Positions 8,818-18,703 of a stretch of 64,000 bases of DNA are shown here, piece after piece. The position numbers were made by a program, and so were the translations under genes. Under the pieces are notes generated by a model, which saw only the letters and a list, made by a program, of their open reading frames with translations, was not told where the DNA came from and ran no database searches. Source of the stretch: Pseudoduganella flava (GTDB lineage Bacteria > Pseudomonadota > Gammaproteobacteria > Burkholderiales > Burkholderiaceae_D); the NCBI RefSeq assembly GCF_007830495.1, contig NZ_VLKW01000004.1, positions 124,001-188,000 on the forward strand, in the 5' to 3' direction. How positions within the stretch are numbered: the first letter of the stretch is position 1; each line of letters opens with the position of its first letter.

Positions 8818-10085
8818 TATTTGGGCTGCTTCTTGAACAGTTCGCGGAACACCGGGTAGATATCGGCCGGCGTGACTATCTTCTGCATGGCGAAGTGCCG
8901 GTGGTGGTCCGGCACCTGCGCATATTGCTCCCACAGGTTCTGCGGCGGACCGTCGGTGATCTCGACATACGTGTAGTACTGCACCTTCGGCATGATCGTG
9001 TTGACCAGCAGCTGGCGGCACAGCACCGAGTCGTTGTCCCAGTTGTCGCCGTCCGAGGCCTGGGCCACGTAGCTGTTCCATTGGCCGGCGCCGTAGCGCT
9101 CGTCGATGATCTTGTTCAGCAGGTTCAGTGCCGACGACACGACCGTGCCGCCGGACTCGCGCGAGTGGAAGAACTCATGCTCGTCGACCTCGGCCGCCGC
9201 CGTGTGGTGGCGGATGAAGACGACGTCGATCTTGTCGTACACCCGCTTCAGGAACAGGTACAGCAGGATGAAGAAGCGCTTCGCGGTGTCCTTGCGCTGC
9301 TCGTCCATCGAGCCGGACACGTCCATGATGCAGAACATCACCGCCTGCGTCATCGGTTTCGGCACCTTGACGCGGTTGCTGTAGCGCAGGTCGAACGGGT
9401 CGATGAACGGAATTGCCAGCAGCCGCGTGTGCAGGTGGTGGATCTTCTTCTTCAGCTCGACGACGCGGAAGTCGTCCAGCGGCACCTCGTTCTCCAGCAG
9501 GTTTTCCAGTTCCATCTCGGCTTCCGCCAGCGCCTTGCGCGACGGGCCGCCGACGGCGATGCGCCGCCCGAGGGCGCCGCGCAACGAGCGCAGCACGTGG
9601 ATGTTGCTGGGCGTGCCGGAGACGGTGTAGCCGGCGCGCTGCGTCTTGAAATCGGTGGTGGCGGTCAGCTGCGTCTTGACGAGGTTCGGCAGTTCCAGGT
9701 CCTCGAAGAAGTAATTCATGAATTCTTCGCGCGACAGCTCGAAGATGAAATCGTCCTCGGTGGTCTGGTCGCTGTTGCCCGCCTTGCCGCGGCCGGAACC
9801 GCCGCCGCCCTTGGGCCGGGCGATCTGGTCGCCCTTCTGGTATTCCTGGTTGCCGGGATTGACGACTTCCCACACGCCGCCATGGGCGTGCCCGAACGAA
9901 GGCTCGTTCACGTCCTTGACGGGAATCGATACCTTCTCGCCATTTTCAATGTCGGTGATGGAACGGCCCTTGATGGCGCGCCCGACCGCGTCCTTGATCT
10001 GGGCCTTGTAGCGCCGCAGGAACCGCTCGCGGTTGACCGCGGACTTGTTCTTGCCTTGCAAACGACGGTCAATGAGATAAGCCAA
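8817..10085 (-). CDS. yeaH: YeaH/YhbH family protein (DUF444) with VWA-like fold
   Basis: The 422-residue protein closely follows E. coli YeaH from IDRRLQGKNKSAVNRERFL to PVFRELFKKQ. A MIDAS-type metal motif DVSGS is at residues 255-259 (MFCIMDVSGSM), and a glycine-rich stretch is near residue 93. It works with the PrkA kinase in an uncharacterised stress pathway. Translation starts at a TTG (10085) with AGGAGG 7 nt upstream, a strong site that compensates for the weak codon. It is preceded by a 12-bp hairpin in the 104-nt gap after prkA. Confidence 0.95.
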   Translation of the reverse strand: MAYLIDRRLQGKNKSAVNRERFLRRYKAQIKDAVGRAIKGRSITDIENGEKVSIPVKDVNEPSFGHAHGGVWEVVNPGNQEYQKGDQIARPKGGGGSGRGKAGNSDQTTEDDFIFELSREEFMNYFFEDLELPNLVKTQLTATTDFKTQRAGYTVSGTPSNIHVLRSLRGALGRRIAVGGPSRKALAEAEMELENLLENEVPLDDFRVVELKKKIHHLHTRLLAIPFIDPFDLRYSNRVKVPKPMTQAVMFCIMDVSGSMDEQRKDTAKRFFILLYLFLKRVYDKIDVVFIRHHTAAAEVDEHEFFHSRESGGTVVSSALNLLNKIIDERYGAGQWNSYVAQASDGDNWDNDSVLCRQLLVNTIMPKVQYYTYVEITDGPPQNLWEQYAQVPDHHRHFAMQKIVTPADIYPVFRELFKKQPK

Positions 10086-10104
10086 AGAAGTACCTCCTGC
10101 GGTG

Positions 10105-10139
10105 GGTTCGCGCCGCGCCGCAGGCGGGCGGCGCGAACC
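10105..10139 (-). repeat. Strong intercistronic hairpin between prkA and yeaH
   Basis: Perfect 12-bp inverted repeat GGTTCGCGCCGC / GCGGCGCGAACC with an 11-nt loop. No U tract follows, and the yeaH ribosome binding site comes right after it. It could be an mRNA processing or stability element that sets different levels of PrkA and YeaH. Confidence 0.65.
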
Positions 10140-10189
10140 ACTGCTGTGAACCGAATTCCCTGTCGGTGCCTATTATGGCACCGGCGGGC

Positions 10190-12112
10190 TTACGACGACT
10201 TCCGCACGCGCAGATACCACTCGCACAAGAGCCGAACCTGCTTGGCGGTGTAGCCTTTTTCCACCATCCGGGCGACGAAGTCGGCGTGCTTGTTGGCGTC
10301 CTCGGCGGAAGCTTTCGCGTTGAACGATATGACCGGCAACAGTTCTTCCGTATTCGAGAACATCTTCTTCTCGATCACCGTGCGGAACTTCTCGTAGGAC
10401 GTCCATGCCGGGTTCTTGCCGCCGTTGTTGGCGCGGGCGCGCAGGCCGAAGTTGACGATCTCGTTGCGGAAGTCCTTCGGATTGCTGATGCCGGCCGGCT
10501 TCTCGATCTTCTCCAGCTCGGCGTTCAGCGCCTCGCGGTCGAAGCTCTCGCCCGTGTCCGGGTCGCGGTATTCCTGGTCCTGGATCCAGAAGTCGGCGAA
10601 CGTCACGTAACGGTCGAAGATGTTCTGGCCGTATTCGGAATAGCTCTCCAGGTAGGCCGTCTGGATTTCCTTGCCGATGAAGTCCACGTAGCGCTGTGCC
10701 AGGTGCTCCTTGATGTAGGAGAAGTATTTCTGTTCCGTCTCGGGCGGGAACTGCTCGCGCTCGACCTGTTGCTCGAGCACGTACAGCAGGTGCACCGGGT
10801 TCGCGGCCACTTCGGTCGAGTCGAAGTTGAACACCTTCGACAGGATCTTGAACGCGAAGCGGGTCGACAGGCCGTTCATGCCTTCGTCCACGCCGGCGTA
10901 GTCGACGTACTCGTGGATCGACTTCGCCTTGGGATCGGTATCCTTCAGGTTCTCGCCATCGTAGACGAGCATCTTCGAGAAGATCGACGAGTTTTCCGGC
11001 TCCTTCAGGCGCGACAGCACGGCGAACTGCGACATCATCCGCAGCGTGCCCGGCGCGCACGGCGCCTCGGCCAGCGACGAGTTGCGCAAGAGCTTCTCGT
11101 AGATCTTCACCTCGTCCGACACGCGCAGGCAGTACGGCACCTTGACGATGTAGATCCGGTCGAGGAATGCCTCGTTGTTGCGGTTGTTGCGGAAGCTCTT
11201 CCACTCGGACTCGTTCGAGTGCGCCAGCACGACGCCGTCGAACGGGATCGCGCCGAAGCCTTCGGTGCCCTTGTAGTTGCCTTCCTGCGTGGCGGTCAGC
11301 AGCGGGTGCAGCACCTTGATCGGCGCCTTGAACATCTCGACGAATTCCATCAGGCCCTGGTTCGCCAGGCACAGGCCGCCGGAGTAGCTGTACGCGTCCG
11401 GATCGTCCTGCGCGTAATCCTCCAGCTTGCGGATGTCGACCTTGCCGACGAGGGAAGAGATGTCCTGGTTGTTCTCGTCGCCCGGCTCCGTCTTCGAGAT
11501 CGCGATCTGCTTCAGGATCGACGGGTAGCGCTTGACGACGCGGAACTGGTTGATGTCGCCGTTGAACTCGTGCAGGCGCTTGACGGCCCACGGGCTGGGA
11601 ATGCTGCGCAGGTAGCGCCGCGGGATGCCGTAGTCCTCTTCGAGGATCACGCCATCCTCCTGCTCGTTGAACAGGCCAAGCGGCGACTCGTTGACGGGCG
11701 AACCCTTCAGGCAGTAGAACGGCACCTGTTCCATCAGCGACTTCAGTTTCTCGGCGATCGACGACTTGCCGCCACCGACCGGACCCAGCAGGTAGAGGAT
11801 CTGCTTGCGTTCCTCCAGGCCCTGCGCGGCGTGCCGGAAGTAGGACACCACCTGTTCGATCACTTCCTCCATGCCGTAGAACTCGCGGAACGCAGGGTAG
11901 ATCTTGATGACCTTGTTGGCAAAGATGCGCGACAGCCGGGTATCGTTGCGCGTATCGACCAGCGTGGGCTCGCCGATCGCGGCCAGCATCCGTTCCGCCG
12001 CCGTCGCATAGGTAAGCCGATCCTTCTTGCAAAGCTGAAGATATTCGGAAAGGGACATTTCCTCTTCCCGGGTGCGCTCGTACCGTGCTGCGTAGTTGTC
12101 AAAGATGGTCAT
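10190..12112 (-). CDS. prkA: PrkA-family serine protein kinase / AAA+ ATPase (YeaG)
   Basis: The 640-residue protein matches E. coli YeaG almost end to end. It begins MTIFDNYAARYE, has Walker A GPVGGGKSS at residues 110-118, IAKTEPGDENNQDIS-like text (here ISKTEPGDENNQDIS), and ends LLCEWYLRVRKSS. The AAA+ part is followed by a kinase-like C-terminal domain. In enterobacteria it acts in stationary phase and nitrogen starvation, together with YeaH. The ATG at 12112 has AGAGGA 7 nt upstream. Upstream in-frame starts (12145, 12118) are less likely, because family members begin at this Met. Confidence 0.96.
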   Translation of the reverse strand: MTIFDNYAARYERTREEEMSLSEYLQLCKKDRLTYATAAERMLAAIGEPTLVDTRNDTRLSRIFANKVIKIYPAFREFYGMEEVIEQVVSYFRHAAQGLEERKQILYLLGPVGGGKSSIAEKLKSLMEQVPFYCLKGSPVNESPLGLFNEQEDGVILEEDYGIPRRYLRSIPSPWAVKRLHEFNGDINQFRVVKRYPSILKQIAISKTEPGDENNQDISSLVGKVDIRKLEDYAQDDPDAYSYSGGLCLANQGLMEFVEMFKAPIKVLHPLLTATQEGNYKGTEGFGAIPFDGVVLAHSNESEWKSFRNNRNNEAFLDRIYIVKVPYCLRVSDEVKIYEKLLRNSSLAEAPCAPGTLRMMSQFAVLSRLKEPENSSIFSKMLVYDGENLKDTDPKAKSIHEYVDYAGVDEGMNGLSTRFAFKILSKVFNFDSTEVAANPVHLLYVLEQQVEREQFPPETEQKYFSYIKEHLAQRYVDFIGKEIQTAYLESYSEYGQNIFDRYVTFADFWIQDQEYRDPDTGESFDREALNAELEKIEKPAGISNPKDFRNEIVNFGLRARANNGGKNPAWTSYEKFRTVIEKKMFSNTEELLPVISFNAKASAEDANKHADFVARMVEKGYTAKQVRLLCEWYLRVRKSS

Positions 12113-12683
12113 ATGCATGTCCTCTGATGTAAACCTACTCGTCACGGGTGCCGGGGCGCCGCACTGCGAACCAGCCAGCGTGCGGCGGTATTCCCGGCAC
12201 CCTTACTGTGGTCGGCAGTCGTCGCTGAAAGGCTGTCGGCCTGATCCTGGGTGCAAACTCCTTTTTGATTTGTTATTTTTGTCTTCGGCTTCTGACTTTG
12301 GCACGCGTTGCGCGTGCCGGTGAGCCGAGTTTTTTATTGGCCGTGCTGCGGGTGGGTGCCGGCTTGCGTGTGTGTACGTCGTAACGCATCTTACGCTGTT
12401 GAAATTGATTATTGCGCTAATGGTGCAGGAAGTCAAAAGATTATCCGGCATCGTCAATTTCATCTTTAACGCCCTGATTCACAAGGAAAAACGCGCGCAC
12501 GTTTGACACTTCTCATAGCGCCCCTCCGCACATTGTTGCCAATTTCTTCATGCTTTACGTCACAGTAGCATGGTTGCCAAAGCCGTGCTGGGCGCGCCGC
12601 AAACCGTGCGCTCCAAGGGACTCTGAAAAAACGGTTGATCTTGCGCTAAGATGCGGCAAACCTCCGCCAACCTGGGAACCTGA
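12113..12683. other. Intergenic region upstream of prkA with large inverted repeats
   Basis: No gene is supported. A long imperfect hairpin lies at about 12150-12202, with stems GTGCCGGG / CCCGGCAC and CGCCGCA / TGCGGCG, in the prkA leader. A second one at 12300-12318 is GGCACGCG-TTG-CGCGTGCC. It is flanked by TCGGCT / AGCCGA and, on the plus strand, by GTTTTTTATT near 12329. No confident promoter was recognised for prkA or the divergent deaminase gene. Confidence 0.5.
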
Positions 12684-13697
<1,014 letters not shown>

Positions 13698-13699
13698 CG

Positions 13700-16234
13700 A
13701 TGTTCCGGCAAGCCCTCCGGATGACCGCGCGCGACTGGCGCGCGGGCCAGCTGCGTTTCCTGCTGCTGGCGCTGATCGTTGCCGTGGCCGCGCTGTCGGC
13801 GGCCGGCTTCTTCATCGACCGGCTGCGTGCGGGCCTGAACCGTGACGCGCACCAGCTGCTCGGTGCCGACCTCGTCGTTGCCGGCGACCGGCCGTTGCCG
13901 GAGCAGTGGCGGGCGGAGGCGCTGCGCCGCGGCCTCGTGCTGGCCGATACGGCCGTGTTCCCCAGCATGGCGCAGGCGGGCGAAGGGGAGGCCGCACAAT
14001 CCGTGCTCGCGTCGCTGAAGGCCGTCGGCGCCGGCTACCCGCTGCGCGGCCGCGTGAAGATCACGACGGATCCGGACCAGGCGGCCGACAGCGTCGGCAC
14101 GCCCGCCGCCGACATTCCCGCGCCCGGCACCGTGTGGGTCGACGCGGCCGTGCTGCGCGCGCTGAATGTCCGGATCGGCGGCGACGTGCGGCTGGGCGAC
14201 GCCACGTTCCGCATCGCCCAGCTGATCGCCACCGAGCCGGACCGCGGCACGGGCTTCATGAATTTCGCGCCGCGCGTGATGCTGCGTGGCGACGAGCTGG
14301 ACCGCACGAATCTCGTGCAGACGGGCTCGCGCGTTACCTACCGCCTGCTGGCCGCCGGGCAGGGGCCGGATGGCCGCGCGGCGGTCGATGCCTACACCGG
14401 CTGGCTGCGTGCCGAGATCAAGGCGGGCCGGGCCCGCAATATCCGCATCGATACGCTGGAGGACGGCCGCCCGGAGATGCGCGCGACGCTCGAGCGCGCC
14501 GACCGTTTCCTGTCGCTGGTGGGGCTGCTGTCGGCGATGCTGGCGGCGGTGGCCATCGCGATGGCCGCGCGCCGCTTCATGCTGCGCCACCTGGACGCCT
14601 GCGCGATGCTGCGCTGCCTCGGCCTGACACAGAACCAGGTGACGGCCATCTACCTGATCGAGTTCCTGCTGGTCGGCCTGGCCGGCAGCCTGCTGGGCGT
14701 GCTGGTGGGCTTCGCCAGCCACTTCGTGCTGCTGGAACTGCTGGGCCGCCTCGTCAGCACGGAACTGCCGCCGTTCACGTGGCTGCCGGCGCTGCAGGGC
14801 CTGGCGACAGGCATGCTGCTGCTGGCCGGCTTCGCGCTGCCGCCGGTGCTGCAACTGCGGAACGTCCCACACAACCGCGTGATCCGCCGCGAACAGGCGC
14901 CGCCGCAGCCGATGGCATTGGCCACCTACGGCCTCGGCCTGGCGGCCTTCATCGTGCTGCTGCTGTGGCAGGCGGGCGACCTGAAGCTGGCGCTGTACAC
15001 GGCGCTCGGCTTCGTCGGCGCGTTTGCCGTGTTCGCGCTGGCGGGGTGGGCCGGGCTGGCGGGCTTGCGCACGCTGCGCACGTCGGTCAGGCATCCGGCC
15101 TGGCGCTTCGCGATCACGTCGCTGCAGCGGCGCCCCGGCGCCACCGTCGTGCAGGTGGTGTCGCTGGCGCTGGGCCTGATGGCGCTGCTGGTGCTGACGA
15201 TCGTCCGCGAGGACCTGATGACGTCGTGGCGCAGCGCCACGCCGCCGGATGCGCCGAACCACTTCATCATCAACATCCAGCCGGACCAGAAAGAGCCGAT
15301 CGGCGCCGCGTTGCGGGCGGCCGGCGTGAAGGAAGCGCCGTTGTTCCCGATGATCCGGGGCCGCCTGACTGCCGTCAACGGCGCGCCGGTCACGGCCACG
15401 ACCTATACCGACGAGCGGGCGCGCGGCCTGGCCGAGCGCGAGTTCAACCTGTCGACGATGGATGCGCCGCCGGCGCAGAACCGCATCACGGCGGGCCGCT
15501 GGTACACGGACGCGCCGGGCACGGCGGAAGCGTCCGTCGAGGAAGGGCTGGCGAAGACGCTGCGGCTGAAGCTGGGCGACACGATGCGCTTCGACATCGC
15601 CGGCTCGCCCGTCGAGGCGAAGATCACGAGCCTGCGCAAGCTGGAGTGGGGCTCGATGCGGGTGAACTTCTTCGTCATCATCAACCCGGGCGCGATGGCG
15701 GACACGCCGCAGACGTGGATCACCGCGTTCCACCTGCCGAAGCAGGCCGCCGCGCTGGCCACGCAACTGTCGCGCGATTATCCGAACCTGACCGTGGTCG
15801 ACGTGGGCGGCGTGCTGCGCCAGATCCAGTCCGTGCTCGACCAGGTGATCCAGGCCGTCGAGTTCCTGTTCGGCTTCACGCTGGCTTCCGGGGTGCTGGT
15901 GCTGTATGCCGCACTGATGGGCTCGCAGGACGAGCGTACCCGCGAGGCAGGCCTGCTGCGTGCGCTGGGCGCGACGCGGCGCCAGCTGTCGCAGGCGCAG
16001 ACGATCGAGTTCCTGCTGGTGGGCTCGCTGTCCGGCCTGCTGGCCGCAACGGGGGCGGCCGCGATGGGCTGGGGGCTGGCCACGTACCAGTTCAAGTTCG
16101 ACTGGGTGTTCAGCCCGGCGGCATGGATGGCCGGCGTGGTGGTCGGTGCGGCGTGCGCGGCGATCGGCGGCTGGCTGGGGTTGCGCAACGTGCTGCGCCA
16201 CCCGCCGTTGCAAACGCTGCGTGACGCAGGATGA
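13700..16234 (+). CDS. FtsX-type ABC transporter permease (YbbP-like)
   Basis: The 844-residue inner-membrane protein has two FtsX/MacB-like permease modules. It has an N-terminal helix (FLLLALIVAVAALSAAGFFI), a large periplasmic domain, helices near residues 265-400, a second periplasmic domain, and a C-terminal helix trio ending LGLRNVLRHPPLQTLRDAG. This matches the YbbP family. Such permeases normally pair with a YbbA-type ATPase; none is present nearby, so the partner must be elsewhere. The start at 13700 is 2 nt after the deaminase stop; the frame extends upstream but only as antisense-like shadow coding. Substrate unknown. Confidence 0.93.
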   Translation: MFRQALRMTARDWRAGQLRFLLLALIVAVAALSAAGFFIDRLRAGLNRDAHQLLGADLVVAGDRPLPEQWRAEALRRGLVLADTAVFPSMAQAGEGEAAQSVLASLKAVGAGYPLRGRVKITTDPDQAADSVGTPAADIPAPGTVWVDAAVLRALNVRIGGDVRLGDATFRIAQLIATEPDRGTGFMNFAPRVMLRGDELDRTNLVQTGSRVTYRLLAAGQGPDGRAAVDAYTGWLRAEIKAGRARNIRIDTLEDGRPEMRATLERADRFLSLVGLLSAMLAAVAIAMAARRFMLRHLDACAMLRCLGLTQNQVTAIYLIEFLLVGLAGSLLGVLVGFASHFVLLELLGRLVSTELPPFTWLPALQGLATGMLLLAGFALPPVLQLRNVPHNRVIRREQAPPQPMALATYGLGLAAFIVLLLWQAGDLKLALYTALGFVGAFAVFALAGWAGLAGLRTLRTSVRHPAWRFAITSLQRRPGATVVQVVSLALGLMALLVLTIVREDLMTSWRSATPPDAPNHFIINIQPDQKEPIGAALRAAGVKEAPLFPMIRGRLTAVNGAPVTATTYTDERARGLAEREFNLSTMDAPPAQNRITAGRWYTDAPGTAEASVEEGLAKTLRLKLGDTMRFDIAGSPVEAKITSLRKLEWGSMRVNFFVIINPGAMADTPQTWITAFHLPKQAAALATQLSRDYPNLTVVDVGGVLRQIQSVLDQVIQAVEFLFGFTLASGVLVLYAALMGSQDERTREAGLLRALGATRRQLSQAQTIEFLLVGSLSGLLAATGAAAMGWGLATYQFKFDWVFSPAAWMAGVVVGAACAAIGGWLGLRNVLRHPPLQTLRDAG

Positions 16235-16273
16235 TGCGCCAACATCACCGCTGCTGTCTGGCGGAGGCAATGC

Positions 16274-17308
16274 CTAGACGGTAAACGCCAGCAGGCCGCC
16301 CGCGGCGCTGATGCTGCCGGCCTGCCGGGCGTTCAGGTATTGCTCGAACGGGGCGGGCGGGCCTTCCAGGTAGTGGCCGGGGAAGTCGAACAGCGCCCAG
16401 TAGTACTTCTCGCGCCCCATGCAGATCTGCGGCGGGCGGCAGTGGCGGTGCCATTCCTCGCCCGCTTCCGTGGAATACATGCCGTCGCCCGCCGTCTGCG
16501 GGAAGAACGGCAGCACGCGCCGCTCGGACAATGCCAGCAGCAGCGAGTGGGGCGCGTCGTTGTCGCGCGCCACCTCGTATTGGGCGCACATGCCCTGTTC
16601 CGTTTCGATCACCATCAGCTTCGCGCGGCCGTACCGGTCGAAGAGCAGGATGCCGGCCGGGCTCGGATACAGGTAATGCTCGACGAAGCCGTGGCGCCGG
16701 TACAGCTCCTGCACCACACCGGCCATCGCCTGGCAGCGCAGGAAGCTGTAGTCGTGCAGCGCGAGCAGGTCGGCCAGCGTCTGCGCGTGGTCGAGGAAGA
16801 ATGCGCGCTGCATCGCGTTGATCTCCAGTTCCAGGCGGTCGAGCGCGTCGTCGTCGCTCTTCTTGATGTAGCGGTCGATCAGGCCGCGGTTGAACGCGTC
16901 GACGGCGATCTTCTCGTCCGCCGCCCCGGTAAACAGGATCTTCTTGGTGGGCAGGTGCGCCAGCGCCTCGCAGAACTCGATGCCGTTCATCTGCGGCATC
17001 GAATAATCGACCACCAGCACGGAAGGAATCGTGAAGCGCTGCGGCTGCTCGGCGATGCGGTGGATGCGCCGCACGTCGACGGCCACGTTCGGCTGGTCGG
17101 GCGTCTGGTTCAGGCTGTCGTGGTTGACGTGCAGCGGCAGCTCGTCGCGGCGGGTGCTCCGTTCGAACCAGTCGAGCGCGACGGCCGTGTCGTGGAACGT
17201 CTTGTTCGGCAGCAGCGGGTCGAGCTGGAATGACAGGCTTTTCAGGAACGAATCGCTGTCGTCGACCAGCACCACGGTCGTGGGATGGGAAATCAGGGGG
17301 AGTCTCAT
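16274..17308 (-). CDS. Response regulator of LqsR/JqsR type
   Basis: The 344-residue protein has a receiver domain with acidic pocket VDDSD (D16, D17), phospho-acceptor D101 in VLVVDYSMPQMNG, and the conserved Lys region DRYIKKS. About 35 extra residues lie between the early strands. The rest (160-344) is not a recognisable DNA-binding domain. This architecture and length fit LqsR of Legionella and JqsR of Janthinobacterium/Duganella. Its ATG overlaps the histidine-kinase stop (ATGA), so the two are coupled. The quorum-sensing assignment rests mainly on the kinase. Confidence 0.88.
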   Translation of the reverse strand: MRLPLISHPTTVVLVDDSDSFLKSLSFQLDPLLPNKTFHDTAVALDWFERSTRRDELPLHVNHDSLNQTPDQPNVAVDVRRIHRIAEQPQRFTIPSVLVVDYSMPQMNGIEFCEALAHLPTKKILFTGAADEKIAVDAFNRGLIDRYIKKSDDDALDRLELEINAMQRAFFLDHAQTLADLLALHDYSFLRCQAMAGVVQELYRRHGFVEHYLYPSPAGILLFDRYGRAKLMVIETEQGMCAQYEVARDNDAPHSLLLALSERRVLPFFPQTAGDGMYSTEAGEEWHRHCRPPQICMGREKYYWALFDFPGHYLEGPPAPFEQYLNARQAGSISAAGGLLAFTV

Positions 17309-18633
17309 GTGTCACCTGCAGGCGGGGTGCTACGCTGGACGGGAAATTCAAGCACGAAGATCGCATACGCGTGCTCGCGCGACACGCAGCGGATGTCGGC
17401 TTTCCACGCGCGCATGATCTGGCGGCACAGCGCGAGGCCGATGCCGGTGCCGTTGTGCGCCGGGTAGGCGTAGAAGCGCTGGAAGATCAGCGGCAGGCGG
17501 CGCGCGGCGATGCCGCAGGCCGTGTCGATGAACAGCAGCCGCGGGGTGCGGCGACTGCCATCGACGACGATCCGCACGCGCCCCTTGCCGGCCCGGTGGA
17601 TCGCCTTCAATGCATTGCGCAGCAGGTTCAGCAGGATGACGACGGTCAGCTCGTGCTGCCCTTCGAAGCGGAAGTTGCGCTTCACTTCCACCGTCACCGC
17701 TTCGCTCTGCGCCGGACTGGTGAACGGATAGCGCCGCATCACCGCTTCCACCGCATCGGCCATCGACACGGTCTCGAATGGATCGAGGCGGCGCCGCACG
17801 GCGCTGGCCGACATCAGGAACAGGTCGATCAGGTGGTTCATGTGGCGCACCTCGTAGTGCACCCGCGTCATCGCCTGGCGGATTTCGTCCGGCGTGCCGG
17901 TGGGCAGCGCCTGCAGCATCCGCGTCAGCCCCCGCACGTTCGCCTCCATGCTGGCCAGCGGCGTGCGCATCTCGTGGGCGACGGCGCCCAGCCCTTCGCC
18001 CAGGCCCGCCAGCTTTTCCTGTTCCAGCGCGCTGCGGGAAAAGCGCGCCACCCACAGCAGCACGATGATCAGGAAATGCACCGGCAGCTGCTGCAGCACG
18101 GCCTGGGTCAGCAGCGCGCTGCCCTTGCCTTCGAGCACGACCGCGATGCATGCCAGCAGGGTGCCGGTGAAATAGGCGCGCAGCGCCTGGCCGGTGGGGA
18201 AGTGGAACAGCGCGACGATCATCACGATCAGGCATTGCGCCCAGGCGGGTGTGCCGTTATTCATCAGGAACATGAAGGTGCCGAAAAACGGCAGCAGGAA
18301 CGTCAGCGCGGCAGGCACGTACAGCTCGCACCAGCGGGTGCCGAACCGTTCGGCGGCGATGCCGGCGGCGCCGACCAGCGTGCCGATCGCGCGCGCCGCC
18401 GGGCTCTCATAGGATTGCGGGAACACCCATGTGAACAGGACGAAATAAAGCGGATGGAAGATCACGCTGAGCCAGCCCAGGACGAAGGCCTGGACGGCAG
18501 CGCGTTCGCCGCCGCGATGGCTCCGCACCAGCCGGCCGATGAGGCCGCCGGCCGCGCGTTCGTAGACTTCGTGACGCATGGCTGTTGAAATTGACTCGAA
18601 ACAAGCAACCATCTTCCTACCAAACCCAGCCAT
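17305..18633 (-). CDS. Membrane histidine kinase of CqsS/LqsS type (alpha-hydroxyketone sensor)
   Basis: The 442-residue kinase has about six N-terminal membrane helices, then H-box AVAHEMRTPLASM with H220, and an ATPase domain with NLLRNALKAI and GTGIGLALCRQIM. The sensor part resembles Vibrio CqsS: GW-x-P-x-YF, then FPQSYE at 71-76 and LPFFGTFMFLMN at 114-125. CqsS/LqsS/JqsS detect alpha-hydroxyketone autoinducers. Unlike CqsS it has no C-terminal receiver; that function is in the next gene. No synthase gene (cqsA/lqsA/jqsA) is adjacent. Start uncertain: ATGs at 18633, 18612 and 18579 are possible, and the last fits the family length best. Confidence 0.9.
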   Translation of the reverse strand: MAGFGRKMVACFESISTAMRHEVYERAAGGLIGRLVRSHRGGERAAVQAFVLGWLSVIFHPLYFVLFTWVFPQSYESPAARAIGTLVGAAGIAAERFGTRWCELYVPAALTFLLPFFGTFMFLMNNGTPAWAQCLIVMIVALFHFPTGQALRAYFTGTLLACIAVVLEGKGSALLTQAVLQQLPVHFLIIVLLWVARFSRSALEQEKLAGLGEGLGAVAHEMRTPLASMEANVRGLTRMLQALPTGTPDEIRQAMTRVHYEVRHMNHLIDLFLMSASAVRRRLDPFETVSMADAVEAVMRRYPFTSPAQSEAVTVEVKRNFRFEGQHELTVVILLNLLRNALKAIHRAGKGRVRIVVDGSRRTPRLLFIDTACGIAARRLPLIFQRFYAYPAHNGTGIGLALCRQIMRAWKADIRCVSREHAYAIFVLEFPVQRSTPPAGDT

Positions 18634-18656
18634 GTTGAGCGGTATCGTCAGCGGGC

Positions 18657-18696
18657 TTGATATGGATCAATCGGGATGTGCGGGGTGCGCTATGAT
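18657..18696 (+). promoter_or_regulatory. FNR-type box and -10 element before the truncated globin gene
   Basis: TTGAT-ATGG-ATCAA at 18657-18670 is a perfect FNR/ANR consensus. A near-consensus -10 TATGAT lies at 18691-18696, which places the transcription start at about 18703-18705 and the box centre near -40. That is the geometry of class II FNR activation. The globin ATG is at 18704, so the transcript would be leaderless or nearly so. The box could also act on the divergent kinase gene. Confidence 0.75.
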
Positions 18697-18703
18697 GGCA
18701 ACT

